A stretch of DNA of 64,000 nt from Alloyangia mangrovi (GTDB lineage Bacteria > Pseudomonadota > Alphaproteobacteria > Rhodobacterales > Rhodobacteraceae). The stretch spans positions 1 to 64,000 of the forward strand of contig NZ_NTHN02000015.1 in the NCBI RefSeq assembly GCF_002300555.2. The letters run 5' to 3'. Of the stretch, positions 26,144 through 34,445 are shown in pieces. The notes beneath the pieces are model-generated. The model saw only the letters and a program-made list of their open reading frames with translations. It was not told the origin of the DNA and made no database searches. The position numbers and the translations under genes were made by a program. Numbering within the stretch: the stretch's first letter is position 1; each line of letters begins with the position of its first letter.

Positions 26144-26800
26144 ATGGCGGAAGCAACGCTCACCATTTCATCGAAGAACTACTCGTCCTGGTCGCTGCGC
26201 GGCTGGCTGCTGTGCCGCATGGCCGGGCTCGATTTCGTCGAGGAAATGGTCGACACCTCCGACGCCACCGCCCGTCAGGAGCTGCTGCTGCTCTCGCCGA
26301 CGGTGCTGGTGCCGCGGCTGATCCACGGGCGGGTACAGGTCTGGGACACGCTGGCCATTGCCCAGTATCTCAACGAGATCTTCCCCGACGCCGGGCTCTA
26401 CCCCGAGGACATCGCCGCGCGCTCGCATTGCCGCTCCATTTCGGGCGAGATGCATTCGGGCTTCTACAACATGCGCTCTGCGCTGCCGATGAACCTCAAG
26501 GCGCGGCATGCCAGCTTCAAGATCTTCTCCGGCGCGCGGCCCGACGTCGAGCGGATCAAGCTGATCTGGAATGAATGCCTCGATGCCTACGGCGGGCCGT
26601 TCCTCTTTGGCGAGAACCCCTCCGTTGCCGATGCCATGTACGCGCCGGTCTGCACCCGCTTCCGCACCTACTCGGTGCAGCTGGATGACCGGCTGGGGGC
26701 CTATGTCGACACCATCCTGAATTGGGCGCCAATGAAGGAATGGACCGAAGGCGCGCTGGCCGAGCCCGACGAGATCGTCGAGCTCGAGGTGGAGTTCTAG
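26144..26800 (+). CDS. Glutathione S-transferase
   Basis: The 218-residue protein has a GST N-terminal thioredoxin-like domain (LTISSKNYSSWSLRGWLLCRMAG, then TVLVPRLIHG and the turn VWDTLAIAQYLNE) and the helical C-terminal domain (GGPFLFGENPSVADAMYAPV). The SxxSWS pattern near residues 9-14 is typical of a GST group without a simple catalytic Cys. I use ATG 26144 behind GAGGGGCAG. It converges on the VWA gene with a four-base overlap of the ends. Confidence 0.87.
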   Translation: MAEATLTISSKNYSSWSLRGWLLCRMAGLDFVEEMVDTSDATARQELLLLSPTVLVPRLIHGRVQVWDTLAIAQYLNEIFPDAGLYPEDIAARSHCRSISGEMHSGFYNMRSALPMNLKARHASFKIFSGARPDVERIKLIWNECLDAYGGPFLFGENPSVADAMYAPVCTRFRTYSVQLDDRLGAYVDTILNWAPMKEWTEGALAEPDEIVELEVEF

Positions 26801-27981
26801 CGCGCCAGCTCGCGGATCCCGCGCTCGATCCCTTCCAGCGTCATCGGCACCATGCGCTCCTCGAAAATCTCGCGGATCATCGCGATCGACTGCGTATAGC
26901 CCCAGTGTTTCTCGGGCACCGGGTTGATCCAGAGGTGGTCGGGCCATTGCGTCCGCGCCCGCCGCAGCCAGACCTCGCCCGCTTCCTTGTTCCAGTGCTC
27001 GCTCGCGCCGCCGGGCACGGCGATCTCGTAGGGGCTCATCGAGGCATCGCCGACGAAGATGCACTTGTAGCTCGGCCCGTAGGTGTTCAGCACCTCCCAG
27101 GTCGGCATCTGCGCATCCCAGCGCCGCCGGTTGTCGCGCCAGACACCCTCGTAGAGGCAGTTGTGGAAATAGTAGTGCTCGAGGTGCTTGAACTCGGCCC
27201 TCGCCGCCGAGAAGAGCTCCTCCACCACCTTCACATGCGGGTCCATCGAGCCACCCACGTCCAGGAACAGCAGCACCTTCACGGCATTTCGGCGCTCGGG
27301 GCGGGTCTTCACGTCGAGATAGCCATGCTCGGCGGTGGCGCGGATTGTGCCGTCAAGATCGAGCTCCTCTTCCGCCCCGTCCCGTGCCCAGGCCCGCAGC
27401 CGCTTCAGCGCCACCTTGATGTTGCGCGTGCCGAGCTCGACCTGGTCGTCGAGATTGCGGAACTCGCGCTTGTCCCAGACCTTCACTGCCCGCTGGTGCC
27501 GGCTTTCCTCCTGGCCGATGCGCACCCCCTCGGGGTTGTAACCGTAGGCGCCAAAGGGCGAGGTGCCCGCGGTGCCGATCCACTTGCTGCCGCCCTGGTG
27601 CCGCCCCTGCTGCTCGCGCAGCCGCGCCTTGAGGGTTTCCATCAGCTTGTCGAAGCCGCCCGCCACCTCGATCTCGGCGCGCTCTTCGGGCGTGAGGTGC
27701 TTCTCGGCCATCTTGCGCAGCCAGTCCTCGGGAAGGTCGAGCGCCTCGAGCATCTCGCCCAGCGAGATCGCCTCGAGCCCTTTGAAAGCCTCGGAAAAGG
27801 CGCGGTCGAAGCGGTCGAGATGCCGCTCATCCTTCACCAGCGCAGTGCGCGCGAGATAGTAGAAGCCGGTCACGTCGTAACGCGCCAGCCCCGCCTTCAG
27901 CGCCTCGAGAAAGCTCAGGAATTCGCGCAGCGACACCGGCACCTGCGCCTGCCGCAATGTCTCGAAGAACCGAAGGAACAT
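26797..27981 (-). CDS. VWA domain-containing CoxE-like protein
   Basis: The 394-residue protein belongs to the CoxE-like VWA family. It has a helical N-terminal domain (RFFETLRQAQVPVSLREFLSFLEAL), a middle region with HQGGSKWIGTAGTSPFGAYG, and a C-terminal von Willebrand A domain with the MIDAS motif DVGGSMD near residue 247. Such proteins usually act with a MoxR AAA+ ATPase to insert metal cofactors or remodel protein complexes. No MoxR gene is adjacent in this window. A small gene encoding a 55-residue membrane protein lies 140 bases upstream. Confidence 0.88.
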   Translation of the reverse strand: MFLRFFETLRQAQVPVSLREFLSFLEALKAGLARYDVTGFYYLARTALVKDERHLDRFDRAFSEAFKGLEAISLGEMLEALDLPEDWLRKMAEKHLTPEERAEIEVAGGFDKLMETLKARLREQQGRHQGGSKWIGTAGTSPFGAYGYNPEGVRIGQEESRHQRAVKVWDKREFRNLDDQVELGTRNIKVALKRLRAWARDGAEEELDLDGTIRATAEHGYLDVKTRPERRNAVKVLLFLDVGGSMDPHVKVVEELFSAARAEFKHLEHYYFHNCLYEGVWRDNRRRWDAQMPTWEVLNTYGPSYKCIFVGDASMSPYEIAVPGGASEHWNKEAGEVWLRRARTQWPDHLWINPVPEKHWGYTQSIAMIREIFEERMVPMTLEGIERGIRELAR

Positions 27982-28038
27982 GGCTCACCTCCCGGCGGCG
28001 ATGATGCCGCGCCCGCCCCGAAGCCTCAACCCGGCCCG

Positions 28039-28100
28039 TTCTTCTAGGCGAAAATATCCCGGGGGAGAGGCGCGCAGCGCCTCGGGGGCAGAGCCCCTCC
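28039..28100. repeat. Extragenic repeat copy C with two hairpins
   Basis: TTCTTCTAGGC then GAAAATATCCC (28039-28060) matches copies A and D. It is followed by a perfect hairpin GAGGCGC-GCA-GCGCCTC (28067-28083) and a CGGGGGCAGAGCCCC stem. The whole block closely resembles that at 32365-32425. It lies between the small membrane gene and the VWA gene. Confidence 0.7.
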
Positions 28101-28121
28101 ATTCGCGGCACTTCCGAAAAC

Positions 28122-28289
28122 TCAGAACGCCAGTTTTTCCACGAAGATCGTCAGGATAAGCCCGACCAGCGAAAAGGCGATGGCATAGACCGCGACGAAT
28201 TGCGCGATGTCGGCCTTGTTGCCCTTGCGGCGCGCGGCGGTCATCCCGCCGATGATGGCGCCAAGAATGGCTCCCGCGATGACGATCAT
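28122..28289 (-). CDS. Small two-helix membrane protein (55 aa)
   Basis: The short reading frame runs MIVIAGAILGAIIGG, a basic loop TAARRKGNKADIAQ, then a second helix YAIAFSLVGLILTIFVE. Two hydrophobic segments flanking a positively charged cytoplasmic-type loop make coding likely. Small proteins of this shape next to VWA/CoxE genes occur in roseobacter genomes, sometimes mislabelled as apolipoprotein acyltransferase. I cannot assign a function. It lies nine bases downstream of the DUF2927 gene, so the two are probably co-transcribed. Confidence 0.75.
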   Translation of the reverse strand: MIVIAGAILGAIIGGMTAARRKGNKADIAQFVAVYAIAFSLVGLILTIFVEKLAF

Positions 28290-28298
28290 GTGGTGTCC

Positions 28299-29669
28299 TC
28301 AGCTCCCTTGCGCCGGGTCGAGCGCGGCGAGCCTGCGCATCTGCGCGGCGCCGTTCCAATCCGGGCCGAAGCCGTAGCGCGCCCACCCCAGAGAGTCCAG
28401 CCGCACCGCGGCGGCCTCGGTCGGGCGGCCGAGCGCGTCCAGCGCCTCGGCGCGCAGGGTCATCAGGCTGGCCAGCAGCGCGGCGTTCTCGTGCCGGCGG
28501 GCCGCCGCTTCATGGGGCGCAGTCAGAGCCAGCGCCTCCTCGGGATGGCCCGTCCTGAGCGCCAGCGCGGCGAGCTGGGCAGCGGCATAGGCCTCGTGCA
28601 GCCGGGCGTCGGGCAGGGCCGAGAAGATGCGCAGCGCGGCGCGGAACTGGGTCTCGGCCTGCGCGGCCTCCTCGCTGACCAGCAGCCGGCCGAGAGCGAA
28701 ATGCGAAAATCCGAGCCGATGATCGGTCCAACCCTCGGCGCGGGCGAGGCGCAGGGCCTCCTCGGCGGCGGCGCGGCGTTGCGGCAGTGGCTCGGAGGTG
28801 CCAAGCGCGGTCTGGATCGCCTCGATCCAGGCGCGCGGAGTGGGCGCGAGGCGGCGATCGGGCACGCTCTCGCCCGCGGGGTTGAGCCTTGCCAGGATCC
28901 CGGGCAGGGCGGCGGCGACCTCCTCGCGGCCCATCCCCGAGCGCAGCGCGGGGTCGTAGAAGGCGCGCAGCACCAGCATGTCATAGCCCGAGAGCACGGT
29001 GTGCACGTTGTCGTCGTTGAACACGCTCTCGCCCAGCCGGTAGAGGTCATTGAGCGGGCCGAGCGCCTGCGCGATCTCCTCGTGCAGGCAGTCGCGGATT
29101 TCCTGCGGCGCGGCGTCGGCGGGCAGGAAGACGGCGGCGGTCTCGCGTTCGCGCACCTCGGTCCAGCTTGCCTCACCAGCGTTCTGCGCACGGCGGTAGT
29201 CGTTCCAGGAGCTGACGCCGGGAATGACGAAACAGGCGGCCTGCGGCAGTTGTTTGCGGATCTTCTCGCGCGGGACCGGGACCAGCGTGATGTTCGCCTC
29301 GCCCTTCTGCACCTCGGAGATGTCGATCCCGGCCTCCTCGCGCAGACGTCGCAGCAGCCGGTCGAGATCGGGCCCAAGGCTCGCCGGTGCCTTGCCCGCC
29401 ACCCGCAGCGTCACCGGCCCCTCGAAGCGGGTGAAGATCGGCAGCGCGCGGCCCGATTCCAGCGAGAAGGCAAGATCGATGACATCCCGCGCAATCTGCG
29501 CATTGCTGGCCTGCGGCGGCACCGGGTCGGGCGCGCCGAAGCGGCTGGCGAGCGGCGGGCTCACCTCGGGCGCCACCGTCGCGGCGCCAGCGGCGCGGCT
29601 GACGCTCTCGGGCGCCATCGGCGCGCAGGCCCCGATCAGCAGGCTGAGGGAGAGGACCAGCCGCCGCAT
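28299..29669 (-). CDS. DUF2927 lipoprotein with TPR-like C-terminus
   Basis: The 456-residue protein has a lipoprotein signal: a short hydrophobic segment then LLIGAC, with Cys15 as the lipidated residue. The middle matches DUF2927 (TRFEGPVTLRVAGK, DCLHEEIAQALGPLNDLYRLGESVFNDDNVHTVL), which resembles a metallopeptidase-like fold with conserved Glu and His. The C-terminal 150 residues are Ala-rich helical repeats that look like TPR units. It is followed by the small membrane gene and preceded by a GNAT gene four bases upstream, so the three may be one unit. Confidence 0.85.
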   Translation of the reverse strand: MRRLVLSLSLLIGACAPMAPESVSRAAGAATVAPEVSPPLASRFGAPDPVPPQASNAQIARDVIDLAFSLESGRALPIFTRFEGPVTLRVAGKAPASLGPDLDRLLRRLREEAGIDISEVQKGEANITLVPVPREKIRKQLPQAACFVIPGVSSWNDYRRAQNAGEASWTEVRERETAAVFLPADAAPQEIRDCLHEEIAQALGPLNDLYRLGESVFNDDNVHTVLSGYDMLVLRAFYDPALRSGMGREEVAAALPGILARLNPAGESVPDRRLAPTPRAWIEAIQTALGTSEPLPQRRAAAEEALRLARAEGWTDHRLGFSHFALGRLLVSEEAAQAETQFRAALRIFSALPDARLHEAYAAAQLAALALRTGHPEEALALTAPHEAAARRHENAALLASLMTLRAEALDALGRPTEAAAVRLDSLGWARYGFGPDWNGAAQMRRLAALDPAQGS

Positions 29670-29672
29670 GGC

Positions 29673-30125
29673 TCAGCGCCGCTGGTACTTGATGAAGGGG
29701 GTGACAGTGCCGATCCGGTCGTAGAGCTGCCGCGCGGTGGTGTTGAACTCCTGCGTCATCCAGTAGACGTTCGGCGCGCCTTCGGCATCGGCGGCGGCAT
29801 AGACCGCCTCGATCAGCGCCCGGCCGACGCCGGTGCCGCGCGCTTCGGGCGCGGCGTAGAGGTCCTGCAGGTAGCAGACGTTCTCGATCCGCCAGCAATG
29901 GCGGTGGAAGACGTAATGCACCAACCCCACCGGCACGCCGCCGACGAGCGCGAGCAGACCGTGGAAATCCTGCGGATCGTCCCCCAGCAACCGCGCGAAG
30001 GTGCTGGCATAGACCTCCTCGGGCACGGAGGTCTCATAGAAAGTGAGATAGCCGGTCCAGAGCGCGCGCCACGCGGCTTCGTCCCCAGCCTCGAGTGGCC
30101 GGATGATCAGGGAATCTTGGGACAT
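29673..30125 (-). CDS. GNAT family N-acetyltransferase
   Basis: The 150-residue protein has a GNAT fold: an N-terminal LIIRPLEAGDEAAWRALW, motif A around CYLQDLYAAPEARGTGVGRALIE with the acetyl-CoA-binding R-G-T-G-V-G-R turn near residue 97, and a C-terminal YWMTQEFNTTARQLYDRIG. The substrate is unknown. It ends four bases before the DUF2927 gene starts. A hairpin terminator of prfC separates it from the upstream gene. Confidence 0.88.
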   Translation of the reverse strand: MSQDSLIIRPLEAGDEAAWRALWTGYLTFYETSVPEEVYASTFARLLGDDPQDFHGLLALVGGVPVGLVHYVFHRHCWRIENVCYLQDLYAAPEARGTGVGRALIEAVYAAADAEGAPNVYWMTQEFNTTARQLYDRIGTVTPFIKYQRR

Positions 30126-30237
30126 GCTGCCTCTATGCGTTTCTTATCGTTTATTATTCGTAATTTGCCCCGGGCGTCTCGCCCTCTGCCGCGCCAGTAT
30201 AGCCAGAGCGCCCCCGGGTTTGTCCCGCGAAAGCGAA

Positions 30238-30269
30238 AGGCGCCGCGAAATTGTGATTTCACGGCGCCT
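30238..30269 (-). terminator. Hairpin terminator downstream of prfC
   Basis: AGGCGCCGCGAAAT (30238-30251) pairs with ATTTCACGGCGCCT (30256-30269) around a four-base loop, 14 bp with one mismatch. On the minus strand it is followed by CTTTCGCTTTCG, an interrupted T tract. It lies 61 bases past the prfC stop. Confidence 0.7.
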
Positions 30270-30329
30270 CGAAATGGAAAGTGACCTTAGGTCAGTCAGT
30301 TAACCTGTGCAGCGCTGCAACAGCCCGGC

Positions 30330-31937
30330 TCAGATCATCATCTCCTTGGTGGCCGAGAGGGTCACCCCCGGATAGTCGCGCTCGACCCGGTCGATGTCCC
30401 ACTGCATCCGCGTCAGGTAGACGATGTCGCCGTCGTTGTCGTGGGCGATGTGCTGCTTGTTGGCCGCGGCGAACTTCTCGACCGCCGCCTTCTCGCCGTG
30501 CACCCAGCGCGCGGAGGTGAACTGCGAGGGCTCGAAACGAACCGGCAGCGAATATTCTTGTTCGATCCGCGCGCCGAGCACCTCGAACTGCAGCGCGCCG
30601 ACGACGCCGACGATGTAGCCCGAGCCGATTGAGGGCTTGAAGACCTTCGCCGCGCCTTCCTCGGCGAACTGGTAGAGCGCCTTTTCCAGGTGCTTGGCCT
30701 TCATCGGATCGCCAGCGCGCACGCTCTGAAGCAGCTCCGGTGCAAACGACGGAATGCCGGTGACCTTCAGTGTCTCGCCCTCGGTCAGCGTGTCGCCAAT
30801 GCGCAGCTGGCCGTGGTTGGGAATGCCGATGATGTCCCCCGCCCAGGCCTCGTCTGCCAGCTCGCGGTCGGCGGCGAGGAAGAGCACCGGGTTGGAGATC
30901 GCCATGGGCTTCTTGGTGCGCACATGGGTCAGCTTCATGCCGCGCTCGAAATGGCCCGACGAGAGGCGCACGAAGGCGACGCGGTCGCGGTGCTTGGGGT
31001 CCATGTTGGCCTGCACCTTGAAGACGAAGCCGGCGACCTTCTTCTCGTCCGGGGAAATCTGCCGCGGATCGGCGGAGGTCGGCTGCGGCTCGGGGGCGAG
31101 CTCGCCGATGCCGTCCATCAGTTCCTTGACGCCGAAGGAGTTGATCGCCGAGCCGAACCAGATCGGGGTCATGTGGCCCTCGAGCACCGACTGCGGGTCG
31201 AGCGCGGGCAGCAGCTCGCGCGCCATCTCGACCTCCTCGCGCAGCTGCGCCAGCAGTTCGGCGGGCACATGCTCGGCCAGCTTGGGATCGTCGAGTCCGC
31301 TGATCTTGATCGATTCCGCCACGCGGTTGCGGTCGGCGCGGTCCATCAACTCGAGCCGGTCGTGGATCATGTCGTAGCAGCCGACGAAATCGCGCCCCAT
31401 GCCGATCGGCCAGCTGGCAGGCGTCACGTCGATGGCGAGGTTTTCCTGGATCTCGTCGATGATCTCGAAAGTGTCCCGCGCCTCGCGGTCCATCTTGTTG
31501 CAGAAGGTCAGGATCGGCAGGTCGCGCAACCGGCAGACCTCGAAGAGCTTGCGGGTCTGGCTTTCCACGCCCTTGGCGCCGTCGATCACCATGATCGCCG
31601 CATCCACCGCCGTCAGCGTGCGGTAGGTGTCTTCGGAGAAGTCCGAGTGGCCGGGCGTGTCGACGAGGTTGTAGCGGAACTGCCCGTATTCGAAGGACAT
31701 CGCCGAGGCGGAAACCGAGATGCCGCGCTCCTGCTCCATCTTCATGAAGTCAGAGCGGGTGCGTCGCGCCTCGCCCTTTGCGCGGACCTGTCCGGCCATC
31801 TGGATCGCCCCGCCGAAAAGCAGGAACTTTTCGGTCAGCGTTGTCTTGCCCGCATCCGGGTGCGAGATGATCGCGAAGGTGCGGCGCCGCGCGATCTCGG
31901 GCGGCAGGGTGGGGCGGTTCGAAGCGGTGTCCAGCAT
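30330..31937 (-). CDS. prfC: Peptide chain release factor 3
   Basis: RF3 is a translational GTPase that recycles RF1 and RF2 from the ribosome. The G motifs are all present: ISHPDAGKTTL (G1), RGISVSASA (G2), VDTPGHSDF (G3) and FCNKMDR (G4). The C-terminal domain II-III blocks (MDPKHRDRVAFVRLSSGHFERGMKL and VGALQFEVLGARIEQEY) are typical. The length of 535 residues is normal. The start ATG 31937 agrees with family N-termini. It is divergent from the small gene at 32026. Confidence 0.97.
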   Translation of the reverse strand: MLDTASNRPTLPPEIARRRTFAIISHPDAGKTTLTEKFLLFGGAIQMAGQVRAKGEARRTRSDFMKMEQERGISVSASAMSFEYGQFRYNLVDTPGHSDFSEDTYRTLTAVDAAIMVIDGAKGVESQTRKLFEVCRLRDLPILTFCNKMDREARDTFEIIDEIQENLAIDVTPASWPIGMGRDFVGCYDMIHDRLELMDRADRNRVAESIKISGLDDPKLAEHVPAELLAQLREEVEMARELLPALDPQSVLEGHMTPIWFGSAINSFGVKELMDGIGELAPEPQPTSADPRQISPDEKKVAGFVFKVQANMDPKHRDRVAFVRLSSGHFERGMKLTHVRTKKPMAISNPVLFLAADRELADEAWAGDIIGIPNHGQLRIGDTLTEGETLKVTGIPSFAPELLQSVRAGDPMKAKHLEKALYQFAEEGAAKVFKPSIGSGYIVGVVGALQFEVLGARIEQEYSLPVRFEPSQFTSARWVHGEKAAVEKFAAANKQHIAHDNDGDIVYLTRMQWDIDRVERDYPGVTLSATKEMMI

Positions 31938-32025
31938 GAGCGCGCGTATAGGTGCGGGCGGGGGTTTTGTCTATGGGGAACCGCGCCGCGGGGCCGGCGG
32001 TTGAGCCGGTGAAAGGAGACCTCGG

Positions 32026-32290
32026 ATGACCAAGGATCACGGCCCCTCGATCAAGGACCCCGACCTCTACGAGACGCTGCGCGACAAGGGCTACTCGGAG
32101 GAGAAAGCTGCGCGTATTTCCAACGCCAAAGCCAACCCCGACATGCATCCTTCCGAAAAGGGCGGCAAGGCGCCCCCCCTACGAGGACTGGACCAAGGCG
32201 GAGCTATATGAGCGTGCGCAGGAGATCGGCATTGACGGGCGCTCGAAGATGACCAAGGCCGAACTGATCGACGCCCTGCGGTCCCACTGA
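32026..32290 (+). CDS. Small DUF7218/Rho-N-like protein, with an apparent frameshift
   Basis: The first part reads SIKDPDLYETLRDKGYSEEKAARISNAKAN, typical of a short alphaproteobacterial family. At a run of seven C (32173-32179) the frame breaks; with six, the product continues PPYEDWTKAELYERAQEIGIDGRSKMTKAELIDALRSH and stops at 32290, giving 87 residues. The C-terminal half is a Rho termination factor N-terminal-like (SAP-like) helical motif, suggesting nucleic-acid binding. As printed it would stop early after 61 residues. I think the intact form is real and the extra base an error. Confidence 0.75.
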
Positions 32291-32320
32291 CACCTGCGCC
32301 GGGGGCAGCCTCCGGCGGGC

Positions 32321-32425
32321 GTATTTTCAAAGAGAAGAAACTCGAAGGCGGCCTCGGCTCGCGCATTCTTCTAGGCAGAAATATCCCGGGGGAGACGCGC
32401 GCAGCGCGGCGGGGGCAGAGCCCCC
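32321..32425. repeat. Extragenic repeat copy D (both arms plus hairpin tail)
   Basis: The left arm 32321-32340 (GTATTT, TCAA, AGAGAAGAAA) and the right arm 32365-32386 (TTCTTCTAGGC, AGAAATATCCC) form an inverted pair. They are followed by the same GGGGGAGA, GCGCGCAGCGC and CGGGGGCAGAGCCCC tail as copy C. It occupies the space between the convergent ends of the DUF7218-like gene and the Hint gene. Confidence 0.7.
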
Positions 32426-32427
32426 TC

Positions 32428-33468
32428 TTACCCCGCGGAGGATTGCCGCAGCAGCTCCGCCGCGTCGGGCCGCTGCAAGAGCGTCTCCTGCACCTCCAGC
32501 TCCGGCTGGTCCGAAGCGCTGTGTCGCGGCAGCAGCGCGCTTACCTGCTCCGACAGCTCGGCGGGCAGGGCGGCGCGTGTGCGGGTGTCGACCAGCATGG
32601 ATTCCGCCGCGATGCCCTCGGCGTAGATGATCTGGTGATGGTCGAAGAGCATCTGGTAATAATCCACGAAGCCGCCTTCCCGGCGCAGGATCGTGTCGCC
32701 GTTGACCAGGTGCCGGGCGCGCAGCAACAGCTCGGATCGGCCGGCGCCGAGCCGGTCGCGACGCTGGTAGACGAAGAGCCGGTGGTCGGGGCTGACCAAC
32801 AGGTCGCGCGCGGCGTTGAGCGTGCCGGCGCGGATCAGGATCGGCGCGAAGGCACCCACCGCGCGCAGGGTCTGCTGGCCGATCCAGCGGATCCTCTGCG
32901 GGCCGTCGTCTCGGGTCAGCACGCGGTCGCCGACCCGCAGATCCTCGACCGCGCGCTGCGCGCCGGAGGCGAGGGTGATCATCGTGCCGGCGGTGAAGGA
33001 AACGCAGGCGAGCTGGGCGAAACGGGCCAGCGCGGTCTGGCGGTTCACCCCGATCAGCGCGTAATCCTCGCGCGGCTGCATCGCGGCGAGCGGCATCAGG
33101 TAGACCTCGGCCACCAGCCCCTCGGAGCAGGTCTCGACCAGCACCAGCGCCTCGGTGATGGCGCCGTCGCGGCTCATGAAGGTGAGGCAGGCGTCGAGAT
33201 GCAGATCGGCGCCGCGGCGGCCCAGCTCGCTGCCGGGGGCGATCTCGAAGGGCGAGGCGGCAGCGGGCAGCAGGCTGAGCCGCGCGGGGCGCGCGAGGGG
33301 CGAGAGCTCGTAGATGTCGTCGGGCTGCACCTCTTCGGCGAAGCTCAGCGCGTCGCCGAGGTTGGCGCCACTGACCACGCGCAGATGGCTGCCGCGGTAG
33401 ACGCTCACGCTATGGGCCGGGCGCGCGGCGCCGGAGCTGGAAAGGGCGCTGGAAAGGGCGTCTGCCAT
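32428..33468 (-). CDS. Hint domain-containing protein
   Basis: The 346-residue protein contains a Hint (Hedgehog/intein) domain of the Hint_2 type. The motif CVSFTAGTMITLASGAQRAVEDLRVGDRVLT starts near residue 155 and carries the conserved Cys, and RDLLVSPDHRLFVY has the block B-like His. Many rhodobacterial genomes encode such proteins, often as parts of secreted proteins; here an N-terminal beta-rich domain (SVYRGSHLRVVSGANLGD) precedes it. I use ATG 33468, since the longer frame starts at a TTG. Whether it self-cleaves is not known. It stands alone, with repeat copy D immediately downstream. Confidence 0.85.
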   Translation of the reverse strand: MADALSSALSSSGAARPAHSVSVYRGSHLRVVSGANLGDALSFAEEVQPDDIYELSPLARPARLSLLPAAASPFEIAPGSELGRRGADLHLDACLTFMSRDGAITEALVLVETCSEGLVAEVYLMPLAAMQPREDYALIGVNRQTALARFAQLACVSFTAGTMITLASGAQRAVEDLRVGDRVLTRDDGPQRIRWIGQQTLRAVGAFAPILIRAGTLNAARDLLVSPDHRLFVYQRRDRLGAGRSELLLRARHLVNGDTILRREGGFVDYYQMLFDHHQIIYAEGIAAESMLVDTRTRAALPAELSEQVSALLPRHSASDQPELEVQETLLQRPDAAELLRQSSAG

Positions 33469-33655
33469 CACTCGTCTCAACCTGCGCGCGGGTCTTTCGG
33501 GATTTCCCGAAATGCCTCCGCCCGCTCTAACATTTTCCCGGGCGACGTGCGGTCCGGGGCGATCTCAGCCTACACGCCATTGTCTGTCAGGGGAATGTGT
33601 CATCATATGGCCCCGGACCCGGCGTTTTGCCGGCGGACTGGACAGGGAGAAGAAG

Positions 33656-34435
33656 ATGGATCTCGGGATCGCGGGAAAGACGGCGCTGGTCTGCGCCTCG
33701 TCGAAGGGGCTGGGGCGCGGCTGTGCCGAGGCGCTGGCCGAGGCGGGCTGCAACCTTGTCATGAACGCGCGCGGCGCCGAGGCGCTGGAGGCGGCGGCCG
33801 CCGAGATCCGCGCCGCCCACGGCGTCAAGGTCACCACGGTGGCGGCCGATATCGTCTCGGAGGATGGCAGGGCACAGGCGCTCGAGGAGGCGCGCGGCGC
33901 CGACATCCTTGTGACCAACGCGGGTGGCCCGCCGCCGGGGATCTGGAGCGACTGGGACCGGACCGACTTTCTCAAGGCGCTGGACGGCAACATGCTCACC
34001 CCGATCGCGCTCATGCAGGCCTTGCTGCCGGGGATGATGGAGCGTGGCTGGGGCCGGGTGGTCAACATCACCTCGCGCTCGGTCAAGGCGCCGATCCTGC
34101 AGCTCGGCCTGTCGAACTCGGCGCGGGCGGGGCTGACCGGCTTTGTCGCCGGCACCTCGCGGCAGGTGGCCGAGAAGGGCGTGACGATCAACAACCTGCT
34201 GCCCGGCGTGCATGAGACCGCGCGCATCGTGCAGATGGACAGGCACGACGCCGAGAAGACCGGCCGCCCCATCGCCGAGATCAGCGCCGAGCGCGCGGCG
34301 GGCATTCCCACCCGCGAATACGGGCAGGCGGCGGACTTCGGACGCATGTGCGCCTATCTTTGCTCGGTACACGCGCGGTTCATCGTTGGGCAGAACATCG
34401 TGCTCGACGGTGGCGAAACCCTGGCGACGATCTGA
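33656..34435 (+). CDS. SDR family oxidoreductase
   Basis: The 259-residue protein is a classical short-chain dehydrogenase/reductase variant. The nucleotide-binding motif is ALVCASSKGLGRGCAEALA (a TGxxxGxG variant), followed by the NAGG-type motif ILVTNAGGPP. The active-site Ser and a Tyr-like site are less canonical: VVNITSRSVKAPILQLGLSNSARAG, where the usual YxxxK appears as SNSAR, a known feature of the 3-oxoacyl-ACP reductase-like subgroup. NAD(P)H use is expected; the substrate is unknown. ATG 33656 follows a GGGAGAAGAAG ribosome-binding site. The next gene starts ten bases later, so they likely form an operon. Confidence 0.85.
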   Translation: MDLGIAGKTALVCASSKGLGRGCAEALAEAGCNLVMNARGAEALEAAAAEIRAAHGVKVTTVAADIVSEDGRAQALEEARGADILVTNAGGPPPGIWSDWDRTDFLKALDGNMLTPIALMQALLPGMMERGWGRVVNITSRSVKAPILQLGLSNSARAGLTGFVAGTSRQVAEKGVTINNLLPGVHETARIVQMDRHDAEKTGRPIAEISAERAAGIPTREYGQAADFGRMCAYLCSVHARFIVGQNIVLDGGETLATI

Positions 34436-34445
34436 GCGCAGGGAC

